A stretch of 64,000 nucleotides of DNA, from positions 2,316,001-2,380,000 of the forward strand of contig NZ_CP117516.1 in assembly GCF_028621955.1 (NCBI RefSeq). Direction: 5' to 3'. Below the pieces are notes generated by a model. It worked only from the letters and a program-made list of their open reading frames with translations, was not told the DNA's origin and searched no databases. The position numbers and the translations under genes are program-made. Numbering within the stretch: the first letter of the stretch is position 1; each line of letters opens with the position of its first letter. Below are positions 1 through 9,530 of this stretch, in pieces. This stretch comes from Erythrobacter sp. BLCC-B19. GTDB lineage: Bacteria > Pseudomonadota > Alphaproteobacteria > Sphingomonadales > Sphingomonadaceae.

Positions 1-1316
<1,316 letters not shown>

Positions 1317-1346
1317 TACAGGATCGTATCACCAGTTGGAGAGGGG

Positions 1347-1383
1347 GGCCCCGCCCGGCGCAAGACCGGAGCGGGGCCTTTTA
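1347..1383 (+). terminator. Rho-independent terminator after pckA
   Basis: An 8 bp perfect stem, GGCCCCGC at 1347-1354 with GCGGGGCC at 1371-1378, is followed directly by a short T run. It begins 30 bases after the pckA stop codon. Confidence 0.85.
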
Positions 1384-1443
1384 CTTTGAAACGTCGCAGG
1401 CTTGCGCCACACTCCCCCCGATACGAATCGAAGGAGGGACACC

Positions 1444-1773
1444 ATGAGCATTCTCGACGGCATTCTGAAGAACATCGGCGGCGCGCCGGATGATGTGGTG
1501 AACCTCGCCAAGCAGGTCGGGCTTGACCCGGCGATGGTCGAACAGGCGATCGGCGCGCTCGGCAAGACGCATCAGCTTGACGGCGACACGGTGACGCTCG
1601 CGGCGGAGAAGACCGGGATCAGCCCCGACATCCTCAATCAGATCGTCGGCGCGATCGGCGGCGAGGGTTCGCTCACGCACTTCGCCTCGATGATTGACCG
1701 CGACGGGGACGGCAACCCGGTCGACGACATCATGGACATGGCCAAGGGGCTGTTCGGCGGCGGCAAGAGCTGA
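1444..1773 (+). CDS. Small DUF937-like protein of unknown function
   Basis: A 109-residue soluble protein with no signal peptide or membrane segment. The ATG at 1444 was chosen because a strong GGAGGG-type ribosome binding site sits about 8 bases upstream. The sequence has two similar helical units (DPAMVEQAIGALG and SPDILNQIVGAIGG) and a Gly-rich C-terminus (KGLFGGGKS). This pattern resembles DUF937/YidB-like proteins, whose biochemical role is not established. It is probably monocistronic: the pckA terminator lies upstream and the next gene is convergent. The family call rests on recollection of the pattern, not on a search. Confidence 0.75.
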   Translation: MSILDGILKNIGGAPDDVVNLAKQVGLDPAMVEQAIGALGKTHQLDGDTVTLAAEKTGISPDILNQIVGAIGGEGSLTHFASMIDRDGDGNPVDDIMDMAKGLFGGGKS

Positions 1774-1779
1774 GGCCGG

Positions 1780-3417
1780 TCAGGCCGGATCGGGCCGCGT
1801 ATCTTCCAGATATTGCCAGATCCGGCTGACGACCACCGATCCCTCGCCCACGGCGCTCGCGACGCGCTTGACCGAACCGGCGCGCACATCGCCCACGGCG
1901 AAGATGCCGGGCGCGGTGGTAGCGTAATCGTCCGCCTGCCCAGCGGCCGCGCCGGTCAGCACGAAGCCCTTGTCGTCGACCTGCGCGAGGCCCGAGAGCC
2001 ATTCGGTATTCGGCGCGGCGCCGATCATGATGAACAGCGCGCGGGTGTCGATGCGCTGTTCTGTGTCGCCGGTCTTCCCGGAAGTCTTGAGCGTCAGCCC
2101 CTCCAGCCAGCTCTCGCCGTGCAGCGCGGTGACTTCGGAATGGTAGTGGATGGTGACGCGCGGATCAGCCTCCAGCCGCTGCATCAGATAGCTCGACATC
2201 GACGCGGCAAGGCTGCCTGAGCGGACCACCAGATGGACATGGGCCGCCGCACGGCTGAGAAACATGGCCGCCTGCCCGGCTGAATTGCCTCCGCCGATCA
2301 CCACCGCCTCGGTCCGCGCACAGAAGCGCGCTTCCATTTCGGTCGCCGAGTAGAACACCCCTGCGCCCTCAAGCTCTTCCAGATTTTCGAGCGGCAGGCG
2401 GCGATATTGCACCCCCGTCGCCACCAGCACCGCGCGGGCGCAGATTTCGTCAGCGTCGTCGAGCGTCAGGCAATAGGCACCGTCCTCGCGCCGCGCCATC
2501 GCCTCGACCCGGCGCGGCATGACAAAGCGCGTGCCGAACTTCATCGCCTGCACCTGCCCGCGCCAGGTCAGGTCGGTGCCGGAAATGCCGGTGGGAAAGC
2601 CCATGTAATTCTCGATCCGGCTGGAGGTGCCCGCCTGTCCGCCGACAGCCGTATCCTCCACCACCAGCGCCTCGATCCCCTCGCTGCCGGCATAGACCGC
2701 CGCCGCCACCCCGGCAGGCCCGCCGCCGACAATCACCAGATCATAGGTGCGGCGCGCGCATATATCGAGATCGAGCCCGAGATATTGCGCCACCTTGCGC
2801 GGGGTCGGATCGTCCAGCCTTGTATCGACGCCGAGGATCACCGCAGGCTCGTGGCGGATCAGGGTGCAGACCTGCACCGTCTCGGGATCGATCCCGTCAA
2901 GGTCATAGGACTGGAACGGGATGCGGTTGCGCGACAGGAAGCGTTCGACCGCCTGCACCTTGGCATCGCGGTCCGCGCCGATCACCTTGACCGCGCTGTT
3001 CCGCAGTTCGAACTGCTTGCGCCGCCGCGCGGCGAACACCGTGATGAGGTGATCCGACAATTCGGGGATGCGGCTCATCAGCTCCAGCACCCCTTCGCGC
3101 GGCGCCTCGATCACGCGGGTATCCACCGCCGCGCGCATCTTGAGGTAATTGGTCGAGCCGCTCAGAAACCCGATCTCGCCGAGAAATTGCGTCGGGCCGA
3201 GGCTGGATTCGAACATCCGCTCGCCGGTGTAGGGATTGGCGATCTCGATGTCGCCTTCCAGCACATAGACAAACCGATCCATCGGCTCGCCAATGTCCAT
3301 CACGATGCTGCCGGCAGGATAGGTCTTCTCCCCCCCGATGGCGCAGATCGCATCGACGTGTTCGGGCGCGAGCGGCACCCGGCGCATGGTTTCAAGGTCT
3401 TGTCCGAGTGTTTCCAT
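1780..3417 (-). CDS. cNMP-binding / thioredoxin-fold / TrxR-like FAD oxidoreductase
   Basis: A 545-residue three-part flavoprotein. Residues about 12-130 form a cyclic-nucleotide-binding (Crp-type) domain with FLGEIGFLSG. Residues about 150-218 look like a thioredoxin- or glutaredoxin-fold module. Residues 225-545 are a class II pyridine nucleotide-disulfide reductase core with the FAD motif GGGPAG at 231-236, the NAD(P)H motif GGGNSA at 375-380 and the C-terminal AVGDVR. The redox CxxC expected near residues 357-360 is replaced by S-A-T-E, so thioredoxin reduction is unlikely. An electron-transfer role controlled by a ligand of the Crp-like domain is inference. It is a single gene, convergent with the small gene at 1444. 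Confidence 0.88.
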   Translation of the reverse strand: METLGQDLETMRRVPLAPEHVDAICAIGGEKTYPAGSIVMDIGEPMDRFVYVLEGDIEIANPYTGERMFESSLGPTQFLGEIGFLSGSTNYLKMRAAVDTRVIEAPREGVLELMSRIPELSDHLITVFAARRRKQFELRNSAVKVIGADRDAKVQAVERFLSRNRIPFQSYDLDGIDPETVQVCTLIRHEPAVILGVDTRLDDPTPRKVAQYLGLDLDICARRTYDLVIVGGGPAGVAAAVYAGSEGIEALVVEDTAVGGQAGTSSRIENYMGFPTGISGTDLTWRGQVQAMKFGTRFVMPRRVEAMARREDGAYCLTLDDADEICARAVLVATGVQYRRLPLENLEELEGAGVFYSATEMEARFCARTEAVVIGGGNSAGQAAMFLSRAAAHVHLVVRSGSLAASMSSYLMQRLEADPRVTIHYHSEVTALHGESWLEGLTLKTSGKTGDTEQRIDTRALFIMIGAAPNTEWLSGLAQVDDKGFVLTGAAAGQADDYATTAPGIFAVGDVRAGSVKRVASAVGEGSVVVSRIWQYLEDTRPDPA

Positions 3418-3497
3418 GCTGCCCTCCTGCGCCGCGAAGTTTGCAAGATGGGGTCAGGCGCGCGCGAAGGGAAGGGGGTGGGTGACCACCCTTTGCT

Positions 3498-4415
3498 TCA
3501 GGGGCTTGAGGCGGCCTCGTCTTCCTCGGCAGCGGGGGCTTCACCCTCGGGCGGGTTGTTTAGGCGGATGTCGAGGATCTTCTGCATCCTTGCCTGCACC
3601 GCCGGTTCGGCGCAGCGCGCGTGGAGGGGATCGCCCGCATCGGTGAGGTCGGCGCAGGCCCATCCGGCCATTTCGGAATCCATCAGGTCGATCGGGAAGG
3701 ACGAGGCATCGCCCGCATCGATCACCTTGCGCATCACCGGGATGGAATCGAACAGAAAGCGGCGGCTGCGCGCTTCGTCGCGGGTCTTGTAAGGCACCTT
3801 GCGGTCGGTCGGCACATTCACATCAAGCGCAGCGCGGGGCAGCAGGTCGAGCGCGGCGCGCGCAGCCTCGAAATCGCCCAACTCGCGCAGGGCATTGGCG
3901 CGGCGATAGTGCAGGAACAGCGTTTCGATCTGAGCGACATCAATCGGCACCACCAGCGCCGCATCGGCAAAGGCGCGCTGATAACGGGCCTTGGTCTCGG
4001 GCGCATCGTCCACTTCCCAGGTGGCGCTGAGCAGCAGGAAGAGTGCCTCTAACGGATTAGCGGCATCCATCCGCCGCGCCAGCCAGGCCGCGCGGAAATA
4101 CTGGCTTTCCTGCCGGAGCGCCTGATACTCCGGCGACTGCACCAGCGCGGTCAGCGCCGCGATCTCTTCCGGCTTGAATTCGCGGTAGACCACCAGCGCG
4201 TTGGACGGACATTCGGGCATGGCGAGCGGGAATGTCCAGCTGCCATAGGGCTTGCCATCGGGCCGCTGGCCGAAGGTCGAATAGCTGCCGGTGGTGACGT
4301 AGGTGAAGGTCTCACCCCCGACCGGGCAGGTCTCCGTGATTTCGACCGGGAAGCCCGCGACAGCAGGCGCGGCTGAGGCCAGCGCCAGCGCCGCGATGGC
4401 CCCCGCCCGGATCAC
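3498..4415 (-). CDS. Exported protein of unknown function
   Basis: A 305-residue protein starting at GTG 4415. That start codon overlaps the stop of the upstream DUF885 peptidase gene as GTGA, so translation is probably coupled. The N-terminus (VIRAGAIAALALASAAPAVAG) is a classical signal peptide. The mature region begins with a short Cys-containing stretch (TCPVGGETF), followed by helical sequence with TPR-like character (YRRANALRELGDFEAARAALD). The C-terminus is acidic. I recognise no catalytic motif. Exported helical-repeat proteins often act as binding or scaffold proteins; that role is inference. The long open frame upstream of GTG 4415 is antisense to nothing and simply runs through the peptidase gene. 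Confidence 0.8.
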   Translation of the reverse strand: MIRAGAIAALALASAAPAVAGFPVEITETCPVGGETFTYVTTGSYSTFGQRPDGKPYGSWTFPLAMPECPSNALVVYREFKPEEIAALTALVQSPEYQALRQESQYFRAAWLARRMDAANPLEALFLLLSATWEVDDAPETKARYQRAFADAALVVPIDVAQIETLFLHYRRANALRELGDFEAARAALDLLPRAALDVNVPTDRKVPYKTRDEARSRRFLFDSIPVMRKVIDAGDASSFPIDLMDSEMAGWACADLTDAGDPLHARCAEPAVQARMQKILDIRLNNPPEGEAPAAEEDEAASSP

Positions 4416-6247
4416 CCCTTCGCCCCGGCGATATAGCGGCTCACCGTGTTGGCCATCACCGAAAGCGGCGCATTGCCGCCCAGCACCAGCGCGGTGTTGA
4501 ATTCGCGCATATCGTATTTGCGGCCCAGTTCCGCCTTGGCGCGCTCGCGCTGGCGCAGGATTTCGCTGTGGCCGATCTTGTAGCCGCAGGCCTGACCCGG
4601 CCACGAACAGTAACGATCGACCTCGGAGGCGACTTCCTCGACCTTCGATCCATTTTCCTCGACGAAGAACTGGCGGCCCTGTTCGCGCGTCCATTGCTTG
4701 GAGTGGAGGCCGGTGTCGACCACCAGACGGCAGGCGCGGAAGGCGAGCGACTGGAGGAAGCCCAGCCGCCCGACCTCGAACCCCTTGTAAGCGCCCAACT
4801 CGTCCGCCAGCTGCTCGGCATAGAGCGCCCAGCCTTCGGAGAAGGCGTTGAAGGCGAGGATCGAGCGGATCAGCGGCAGGCGGTTGCTGAACTCGCCCTC
4901 CCACACGTGGCCGGGGATGCTTTCGTGGAAGGTGAGATCGGCAAGGTCATACTTGCGGTGCAGATCGGTGGTGCGCAGGTTGATCCAGAAGCGGCCCGGA
5001 ATGCTGCCATCCTTGCTGCCCGCCCCGCCGTATGCGCCGGGCGCGCCGGGCTCTTCGGAGAGCGGCAGGCGGACCACTTCCATGCGCGGGTTGACCACTT
5101 GCGTGAAGGCGCGCGGCATCTGCGCCTTGATCCACGCGAGGCGTTCTTCGATGAAGGCGAAGATCTCCTTGCGGCCCGGATCGCCGTCCGCAAACTTGTA
5201 GCGCGGATCATCGGCAAGGCCGCGCATCCGCTCGCCCACCGATCCCTTGGTATAGCCGATCTTCCTGAGGATCGGGTCCATCTTGCCGTGCAGTTCCTTG
5301 AGTTCGGCAAGACCCTGACGGTGGACTTCATCGGGGTTGAGGCTGGTGGTGGTCGACGCGCGCAAGGCCCAGGCGTAATATTCCTCGCCCATCGGCTGCG
5401 CCCAGATCCCGGCGCTGTCCTTGGCGGCGGCACGCTGGGTGCGCAGCTCGGCGAGCTGGCGTTGGAGCGCGGGGACAATCCCGCGCTGCGCGATGCGCGC
5501 GGCCTGCGGGGCGGCGGACTTGGCTTCGGCCAGCGCCGATCCTTCGAGCGGCCCGGCATAGCTTGCCGTGGCCTCGGCGATGCTCGCTTCCATCTGGGCG
5601 ATGGCCTTGTCGAGCAGGAAGGCCGGCGGCACCACGCCCATGTCGCGTGCCGCACGAATGCGTTCACGCTCGCCATCGAGGATCGCGGGGACTTCGATCA
5701 ACCGGTCGAGATAGGAGCCGACATCATCCGCCGTGGCGAGTGGCTGAGTGGAGGAGAAGAAGCGCGGCATATCAATATAGCCGCCGACGTTCTGGATCAC
5801 GACATAGGGTGCATTGCGCCAGCTGCCGACCGCGACATCGCCATAGGGCAGGGCCATGCCCTCGGTCGCGCGGGTGAAGGCGGTTTCGACCACTTCGAAC
5901 CCGATCTGCTGGTCGCTGGTGAGGCCGTCTTTCGGGTAGGCCTTGATCTCGGCGACCATCTCCTTGAGCGCCGTCGCATAGGAGGCGCGGCCCGCCTCGC
6001 CCGGCATCCCGAAAGTGCTGCGCCAGCTGGCGAAGTCCCCGGTATCGACCCCGAGACCGGTCGCACGGCCCGGTTCATGCGCGAGCATCCGGTAGGCAAT
6101 CGCATCGAGCGCGGCATCGGCCCCTTTGCCTGCAATCGGGCCACCGGGCGGCGGCATGGGCGTGGTTGCCCGCACGGCAGCGGGCATCATGGCAAGGGCG
6201 GAAACGCCCGCCAGACCGGCGATGGACTGGCGGCGGGTGATGGTCAT
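4412..6247 (-). CDS. DUF885 family (M2/M32-like) exported peptidase
   Basis: About 611 residues from ATG 6247; an in-frame ATG at 6262 is possible. The N-terminus TRRQSIAGLAGVSALAMMPAAVRA reads as a Tat-type signal, so export in folded form is likely. The family hallmark HESIPGH, a zinc-metallopeptidase-like HExxxGH, starts at about residue 441. DUF885 proteins are thought to be metal-dependent peptidases, but few have been characterised. The gene is followed with a 4 bp overlap by a secreted protein of unknown function, suggesting a two-gene periplasmic unit. Substrate unknown. Confidence 0.88.
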   Translation of the reverse strand: MTITRRQSIAGLAGVSALAMMPAAVRATTPMPPPGGPIAGKGADAALDAIAYRMLAHEPGRATGLGVDTGDFASWRSTFGMPGEAGRASYATALKEMVAEIKAYPKDGLTSDQQIGFEVVETAFTRATEGMALPYGDVAVGSWRNAPYVVIQNVGGYIDMPRFFSSTQPLATADDVGSYLDRLIEVPAILDGERERIRAARDMGVVPPAFLLDKAIAQMEASIAEATASYAGPLEGSALAEAKSAAPQAARIAQRGIVPALQRQLAELRTQRAAAKDSAGIWAQPMGEEYYAWALRASTTTSLNPDEVHRQGLAELKELHGKMDPILRKIGYTKGSVGERMRGLADDPRYKFADGDPGRKEIFAFIEERLAWIKAQMPRAFTQVVNPRMEVVRLPLSEEPGAPGAYGGAGSKDGSIPGRFWINLRTTDLHRKYDLADLTFHESIPGHVWEGEFSNRLPLIRSILAFNAFSEGWALYAEQLADELGAYKGFEVGRLGFLQSLAFRACRLVVDTGLHSKQWTREQGRQFFVEENGSKVEEVASEVDRYCSWPGQACGYKIGHSEILRQRERAKAELGRKYDMREFNTALVLGGNAPLSVMANTVSRYIAGAKG

Positions 6248-6336
6248 GGTGCTCTCTCTCATGGCGGCAAGGTTTGGCGGCGCGGTGCCCCCAAGTCAAT
6301 TGCGCGGGCGGCGGTCATGCGGCTAAGGCGCGGGCC

Positions 6337-6549
6337 ATGACCGATATCGTGCTCTCCATCGTGATGCTCGCCGCCTTCGCGCTGCTGGTGGGTGCCTTTG
6401 CGCTGTGGCGGCGCACCGGCGAGGCGAAGAACCCGCTGCTGATGGTGCTGCTGGCGGCGATTGCGGTCGGCAATGTGCTGATCTGGACGCTGCCCTCGAC
6501 CGGAGGGCAGGCGCCCATCGAACAGATCAAGTCCGCCGGAGGACGCTAA
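6337..6549 (+). CDS. Small two-helix membrane protein
   Basis: A 70-residue protein from ATG 6337. It has two hydrophobic segments, IVLSIVMLAAFALLVGAFAL and LLMVLLAAIAVGNVLIWTL, joined by a basic loop (WRRTGEAKN). It diverges from the DUF885 gene at 6247 and converges on the TonB-like gene. There is no signature of a named family. It could be a small inner-membrane protein of the kind common in sphingomonads. The coding call rests on the hydrophobic pattern and on codon bias consistent with the neighbours. Confidence 0.65.
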   Translation: MTDIVLSIVMLAAFALLVGAFALWRRTGEAKNPLLMVLLAAIAVGNVLIWTLPSTGGQAPIEQIKSAGGR

Positions 6550-6610
6550 GGGGGGAGCTTCCCCCGGCGGGAACGGCGCGCAGCCCAGGAGCGCGCGCGC
6601 CGCTCAAGGC

Positions 6611-7291
6611 TTACGGGATCTCCCAGGTGATCGAGCCCTTGTAACTGCCCGCCACCGGCCGCCCGGTGGTATCGCGCGCGGCATCGAACCGGGCGCGCTT
6701 GGTCACCAATTCGCAGGTTGCCGTATCGAGCGGGGCATGGCCGGTCGAGCGGGTGATGGTGCACCCGGTCACGCGCCCGGCCGCGTCGATGGCAAGGGTG
6801 AAGCGCGCCGTGCCCGCCATGTCCTCGCGGATCCAGCGCGGGCGGTAATCGTCATTGGTGACCCAGCGGCCCGGATCGCCCTTGGCCCGCGCACCGACCG
6901 CGTCGAAGGCCGGGATGCTGGGCGAGATAACGGGCAGACCGGTGTCAATCGGCCCGCTGCCAATCGCGTCGCCAAGGCCGGGCAGCGTATCGATGGGATT
7001 GTCGCCGCCAAGGTCGAGCGGGCGCAAGTCACTCACTGGCGGCGAGGTGGTGGGGTTCGCTGGCGTCGTGGTCGGCGTGGTCTTGTCGCGCTTGGCATCC
7101 GGGGTCGGCGGCGGGGGCGGGGGCAGCGGCACATCGGTGACATCGCGCGCCTCGGGCCGGGGCGGCTCTGGCACGGTCACCACCGTGACCGCCAGACCCA
7201 CCACCAGCAGCGCGCCAAAGGCACCGGGAATGCCGAGCGCGCCGGCCATCGCGGCAGGGTTGAGACGGCGATTGGCAGAAGCGTAGTTCAT
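6611..7291 (-). CDS. TonB-like energy transducer
   Basis: A 226-residue protein from ATG 7291. A single N-terminal transmembrane segment (GAFGALLVVGLAVTVVTVP) is followed by a proline-rich stretch (VPLPPPPPPTPDAKRD) that would span the periplasm. The C-terminal domain resembles the TonB/TolA fold, with VTNDDYRPRWIREDMAGTARFTLAIDAAG-type sequence and a Cys pair (GCTITR, TATCEL). TonB proteins pass proton-motive force from ExbBD to outer-membrane receptors; two such receptors lie later in this window. No exbB/exbD is adjacent. It could also be a specialised energy transducer for one receptor. Confidence 0.85.
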   Translation of the reverse strand: MNYASANRRLNPAAMAGALGIPGAFGALLVVGLAVTVVTVPEPPRPEARDVTDVPLPPPPPPTPDAKRDKTTPTTTPANPTTSPPVSDLRPLDLGGDNPIDTLPGLGDAIGSGPIDTGLPVISPSIPAFDAVGARAKGDPGRWVTNDDYRPRWIREDMAGTARFTLAIDAAGRVTGCTITRSTGHAPLDTATCELVTKRARFDAARDTTGRPVAGSYKGSITWEIP

Positions 7292-7657
7292 GCAGGGGCT
7301 CCTCTCTCCATCAGTGTGGGAGCGGTCGCCGGAGCACCTGTCGCAAGCTTGGCCTCCGGCCCCGCTCACGCATGAGAATACTATGCTTTTTGTTAGGGAC
7401 GAAGCGATTTCGCGTTGTTTTTCAGGACTGTATATTTTGCAACTGATTTGGTAGAGAAATGCGAGCGAAATGAAATACTTCACCCCGTCCCGGGCGTGCC
7501 GAGCTGGCGCAAGTCTAATGGAAAGCGCTGGACTCGGTCGCGCCAGCGACCGCGAGCGCACGCGCGCGAGCCGCAGGTGCCCCGGACCCCGGCCTTGAGC
7601 CGGGGGGAGGGAACAGCACCGAGGACGTGCCCGCGGAGGCGGGCACGCACACAATAG
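7292..7657. other. Intergenic region with AT-rich promoter zone and hairpins
   Basis: This 366-base gap has no convincing gene. Bases 7375-7490 are AT-rich compared with the surroundings and probably hold the promoter of the leftward TonB-like gene. Bases 7500-7650 are GC-rich and contain two perfect hairpins. The first is CCCCGGC/GCCGGGG at 7587-7605; the second is listed separately. Confidence 0.5.
7626..7647 (-). terminator. Terminator-like hairpin after the alpha/beta hydrolase
   Basis: A perfect 9 bp stem, CGTGCCCGC at 7626-7634 with GCGGGCACG at 7639-7647 and a 4-base loop, starts 10 bases beyond the stop of the leftward hydrolase gene. No T run follows on that strand, so it may be weak or a transcript-stabilising structure. 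Confidence 0.45.
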
Positions 7658-8314
7658 CTATTTAATCGGGCAATCCGGCGAGAGGCGGAAGTCGAGATAG
7701 TTGTCGACCGCCCGCATCAGCTCTTCGAGTTCGTTCTCGAAGAAGTGGTTGGCGCGCGGGATTTCCTCGTGGTGGATGGTGATGTGCTTCTGGGTGCGCA
7801 GCTTGTCGACCAGCTTCTGCACCGCATTGGGCTGCACCACCGTATCAGCCGCGCCTTGCACGAAGATGCCGCTCGCGGGACACGGGGCGAGGAAGCTGAA
7901 GTCGTACATATTGGCCGGCGGCGAAACCGAGATGAAGCCGCGCACTTCCGGGCGGCGCATCAGCAATTGCATCCCGATCAGCGCGCCAAAGCTGTAGCCC
8001 GCGATCCAGGTGCTCTGCGCTTCGGGGTGGATCGACTGCACCCAGTCCAAGGCGCTCGCCGCGTCGGAAAGCTCGCCGATCCCGCTGTCGAAGCTCCCTT
8101 GCGAACGGCCCACGCCGCGGAAGTTGAAGCGCAGCGTTGCAAACCCGCGATCCGCGAAGGTCTTGTAGAGCCGCTGCACGATCCGGTCGTTCATCGTCCC
8201 CCCGCCTTCAGGGTGCGGATGGAGGATCATCGCCACCGGCGCACGCGGGCGCGGGGGCGGGGAGAAACGGCCTTCGAGACGGCCTTCGGGGCCGGGAAAG
8301 ATGACGGACGGCAT
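7658..8314 (-). CDS. Alpha/beta hydrolase (dienelactone-hydrolase-like)
   Basis: A 218-residue cytoplasmic hydrolase from ATG 8314. It has LHPHPEGGGTMNDRIVQ near the N-terminus, the oxyanion-type sequence NFRGVGRSQG, and the nucleophile elbow AGYSFGA. An Asp (GAADTVV) and a His (RANHFF) complete the triad. HPHPxxGGxxxN and RGVGxSxG are typical of a widespread family of small hydrolases with no firm substrate. It is divergent from the desulfurase cluster and shares its promoter region, so co-regulation with that cluster is possible but not shown. Confidence 0.87.
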   Translation of the reverse strand: MPSVIFPGPEGRLEGRFSPPPRPRAPVAMILHPHPEGGGTMNDRIVQRLYKTFADRGFATLRFNFRGVGRSQGSFDSGIGELSDAASALDWVQSIHPEAQSTWIAGYSFGALIGMQLLMRRPEVRGFISVSPPANMYDFSFLAPCPASGIFVQGAADTVVQPNAVQKLVDKLRTQKHITIHHEEIPRANHFFENELEELMRAVDNYLDFRLSPDCPIK

Positions 8315-8404
8315 CGGTGAACCCTGACTGAGTGATCGCAAGCGCCGGGTGGCGCGGGAAATTGTCGGGCCTATATAGGGGCGCCCGCGAAAACCGCAAT
8401 TATT

Positions 8405-9409
8405 GTGAGGACAACCGCCATCCCCGAGCGGATCTATCTCGACCACGCCGCCACCTCGCCCCTGCGCCCCGAAGCGAGGGCGGCGATGGAGAAGGGTTTT
8501 GCGCTGTGGGCCAACCCCTCGTCGCCCCACGCCGAGGGCCGCCGCGCCCGCGCCGCGCTGGAGGATGCGCGCGAGCGGATCAAGCGGGCGCTGGGTTGGG
8601 ATGGCGAGCTGATCTTCACCAGCGGGGCGAGCGAGGCCCTGTGGATTGCGCTCAACCGCTGCAAGGCGAGCCGCAGGATCGTCAGCGCGGTGGAGCATGA
8701 CGCGGTGTTCCGGGCAGCGCCCGATGCGGCGGTCTTCTCCGGCGAGGAGGCGATTGGCGCTGATACCTTGCTCGCCATCCAGCACGTCAATTCCGAGACC
8801 GGCACCATCAATCCGGTCAGCGATATGGCCGGGCCTATCGGCGATGCAGGGGCCCTGCTGCTGTCCGATTGCGCGCAGAGCGCGGGCAAGCTGGCGCTGC
8901 CCGAGACGGACATGATCGTGGTGAGCGCGCACAAATTCGGCGGCCCGATCGGCATCGGTGCGCTGCTGCTGCGCGATTTCAACCTGCTGGAGCCGATCGG
9001 TGGGCACGAGCGAGGCTATCGGCAAGGGACCGAGAACCTGCCCGGCGCACTGGGTATGGCCGCAGCGCTTGAGGCTGGCGATTGGGGCACCACGCGGGTG
9101 CAGCGTGCGGCCTTTGCGCAAGCCGTTGCGGGTGAGCGGCTCGCGATCGGCGAGCAGGTCGATTACATTTTCGCCCTGACGCACCCCACCATGAGCGCGC
9201 AGGCCCTGCTGATCCGCCTCGACGGACAAGGTTTCGCGGTGTCTGCGGGGAGCGCGTGCTCGTCGGGCACCTTGAAGAAGAGCCGGGTGCTCGATGCCTT
9301 CGGCGTGCCGGATGATGTGGCCGCGCGCACGATCCGGGTCAGCATCGGCTGGTCGACCACGCCCGAGGATCTGGAGCGGTTCAGCGAGGCTTGGGCTTCG
9401 CTATGCTGA
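8405..9409 (+). CDS. Cysteine desulfurase family protein (class V aminotransferase)
   Basis: A 334-residue PLP enzyme expected to take sulfur from L-cysteine as an enzyme persulfide. Visible features are YLDHAATSPL at the N-terminus, the PLP-binding Lys177 in SAHKFGG, and the catalytic Cys285 in SAGSACSSG. It starts at GTG 8405. It is short for IscS (about 400 residues). A second desulfurase and a ferredoxin follow on the same strand, separated from it by a palindromic repeat. No IscU, SufB or regulator gene is in the window, so the acceptor is unknown. Confidence 0.92.
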   Translation: MRTTAIPERIYLDHAATSPLRPEARAAMEKGFALWANPSSPHAEGRRARAALEDARERIKRALGWDGELIFTSGASEALWIALNRCKASRRIVSAVEHDAVFRAAPDAAVFSGEEAIGADTLLAIQHVNSETGTINPVSDMAGPIGDAGALLLSDCAQSAGKLALPETDMIVVSAHKFGGPIGIGALLLRDFNLLEPIGGHERGYRQGTENLPGALGMAAALEAGDWGTTRVQRAAFAQAVAGERLAIGEQVDYIFALTHPTMSAQALLIRLDGQGFAVSAGSACSSGTLKKSRVLDAFGVPDDVAARTIRVSIGWSTTPEDLERFSEAWASLC

Positions 9410-9412
9410 TTT

Positions 9413-9514
9413 CGTCATTGCGAGGAGCCGAAGGCGACGCGGCAATCCATGGCCTGTCGTATCGTCAGGTCGCAAACTTGGTCCATGGATTGCTTCGCTT
9501 CGCTCGCAATGACG
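9413..9514. repeat. 102 bp palindromic repeat element (REP/MITE-like)
   Basis: The ends are perfect 12 bp inverted repeats: CGTCATTGCGAG at 9413-9424 and CTCGCAATGACG at 9503-9514. An internal perfect 11 bp pair, GCAATCCATGG at 9442-9452 and CCATGGATTGC at 9483-9493, extends the stem. It fills the gap between two desulfurase genes. Elements with this TCATTGCGAG end are recalled as dispersed repeats in alphaproteobacteria; only this copy was seen here. Confidence 0.85.
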
Positions 9515-9530
9515 AGGTGGGGGAAAGCCC

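Noticed and set aside
4905-4914. CACGTG core resembling a parS half
   Set aside because: The flanks do not match TGTT...AACA, so it is not a ParB site.
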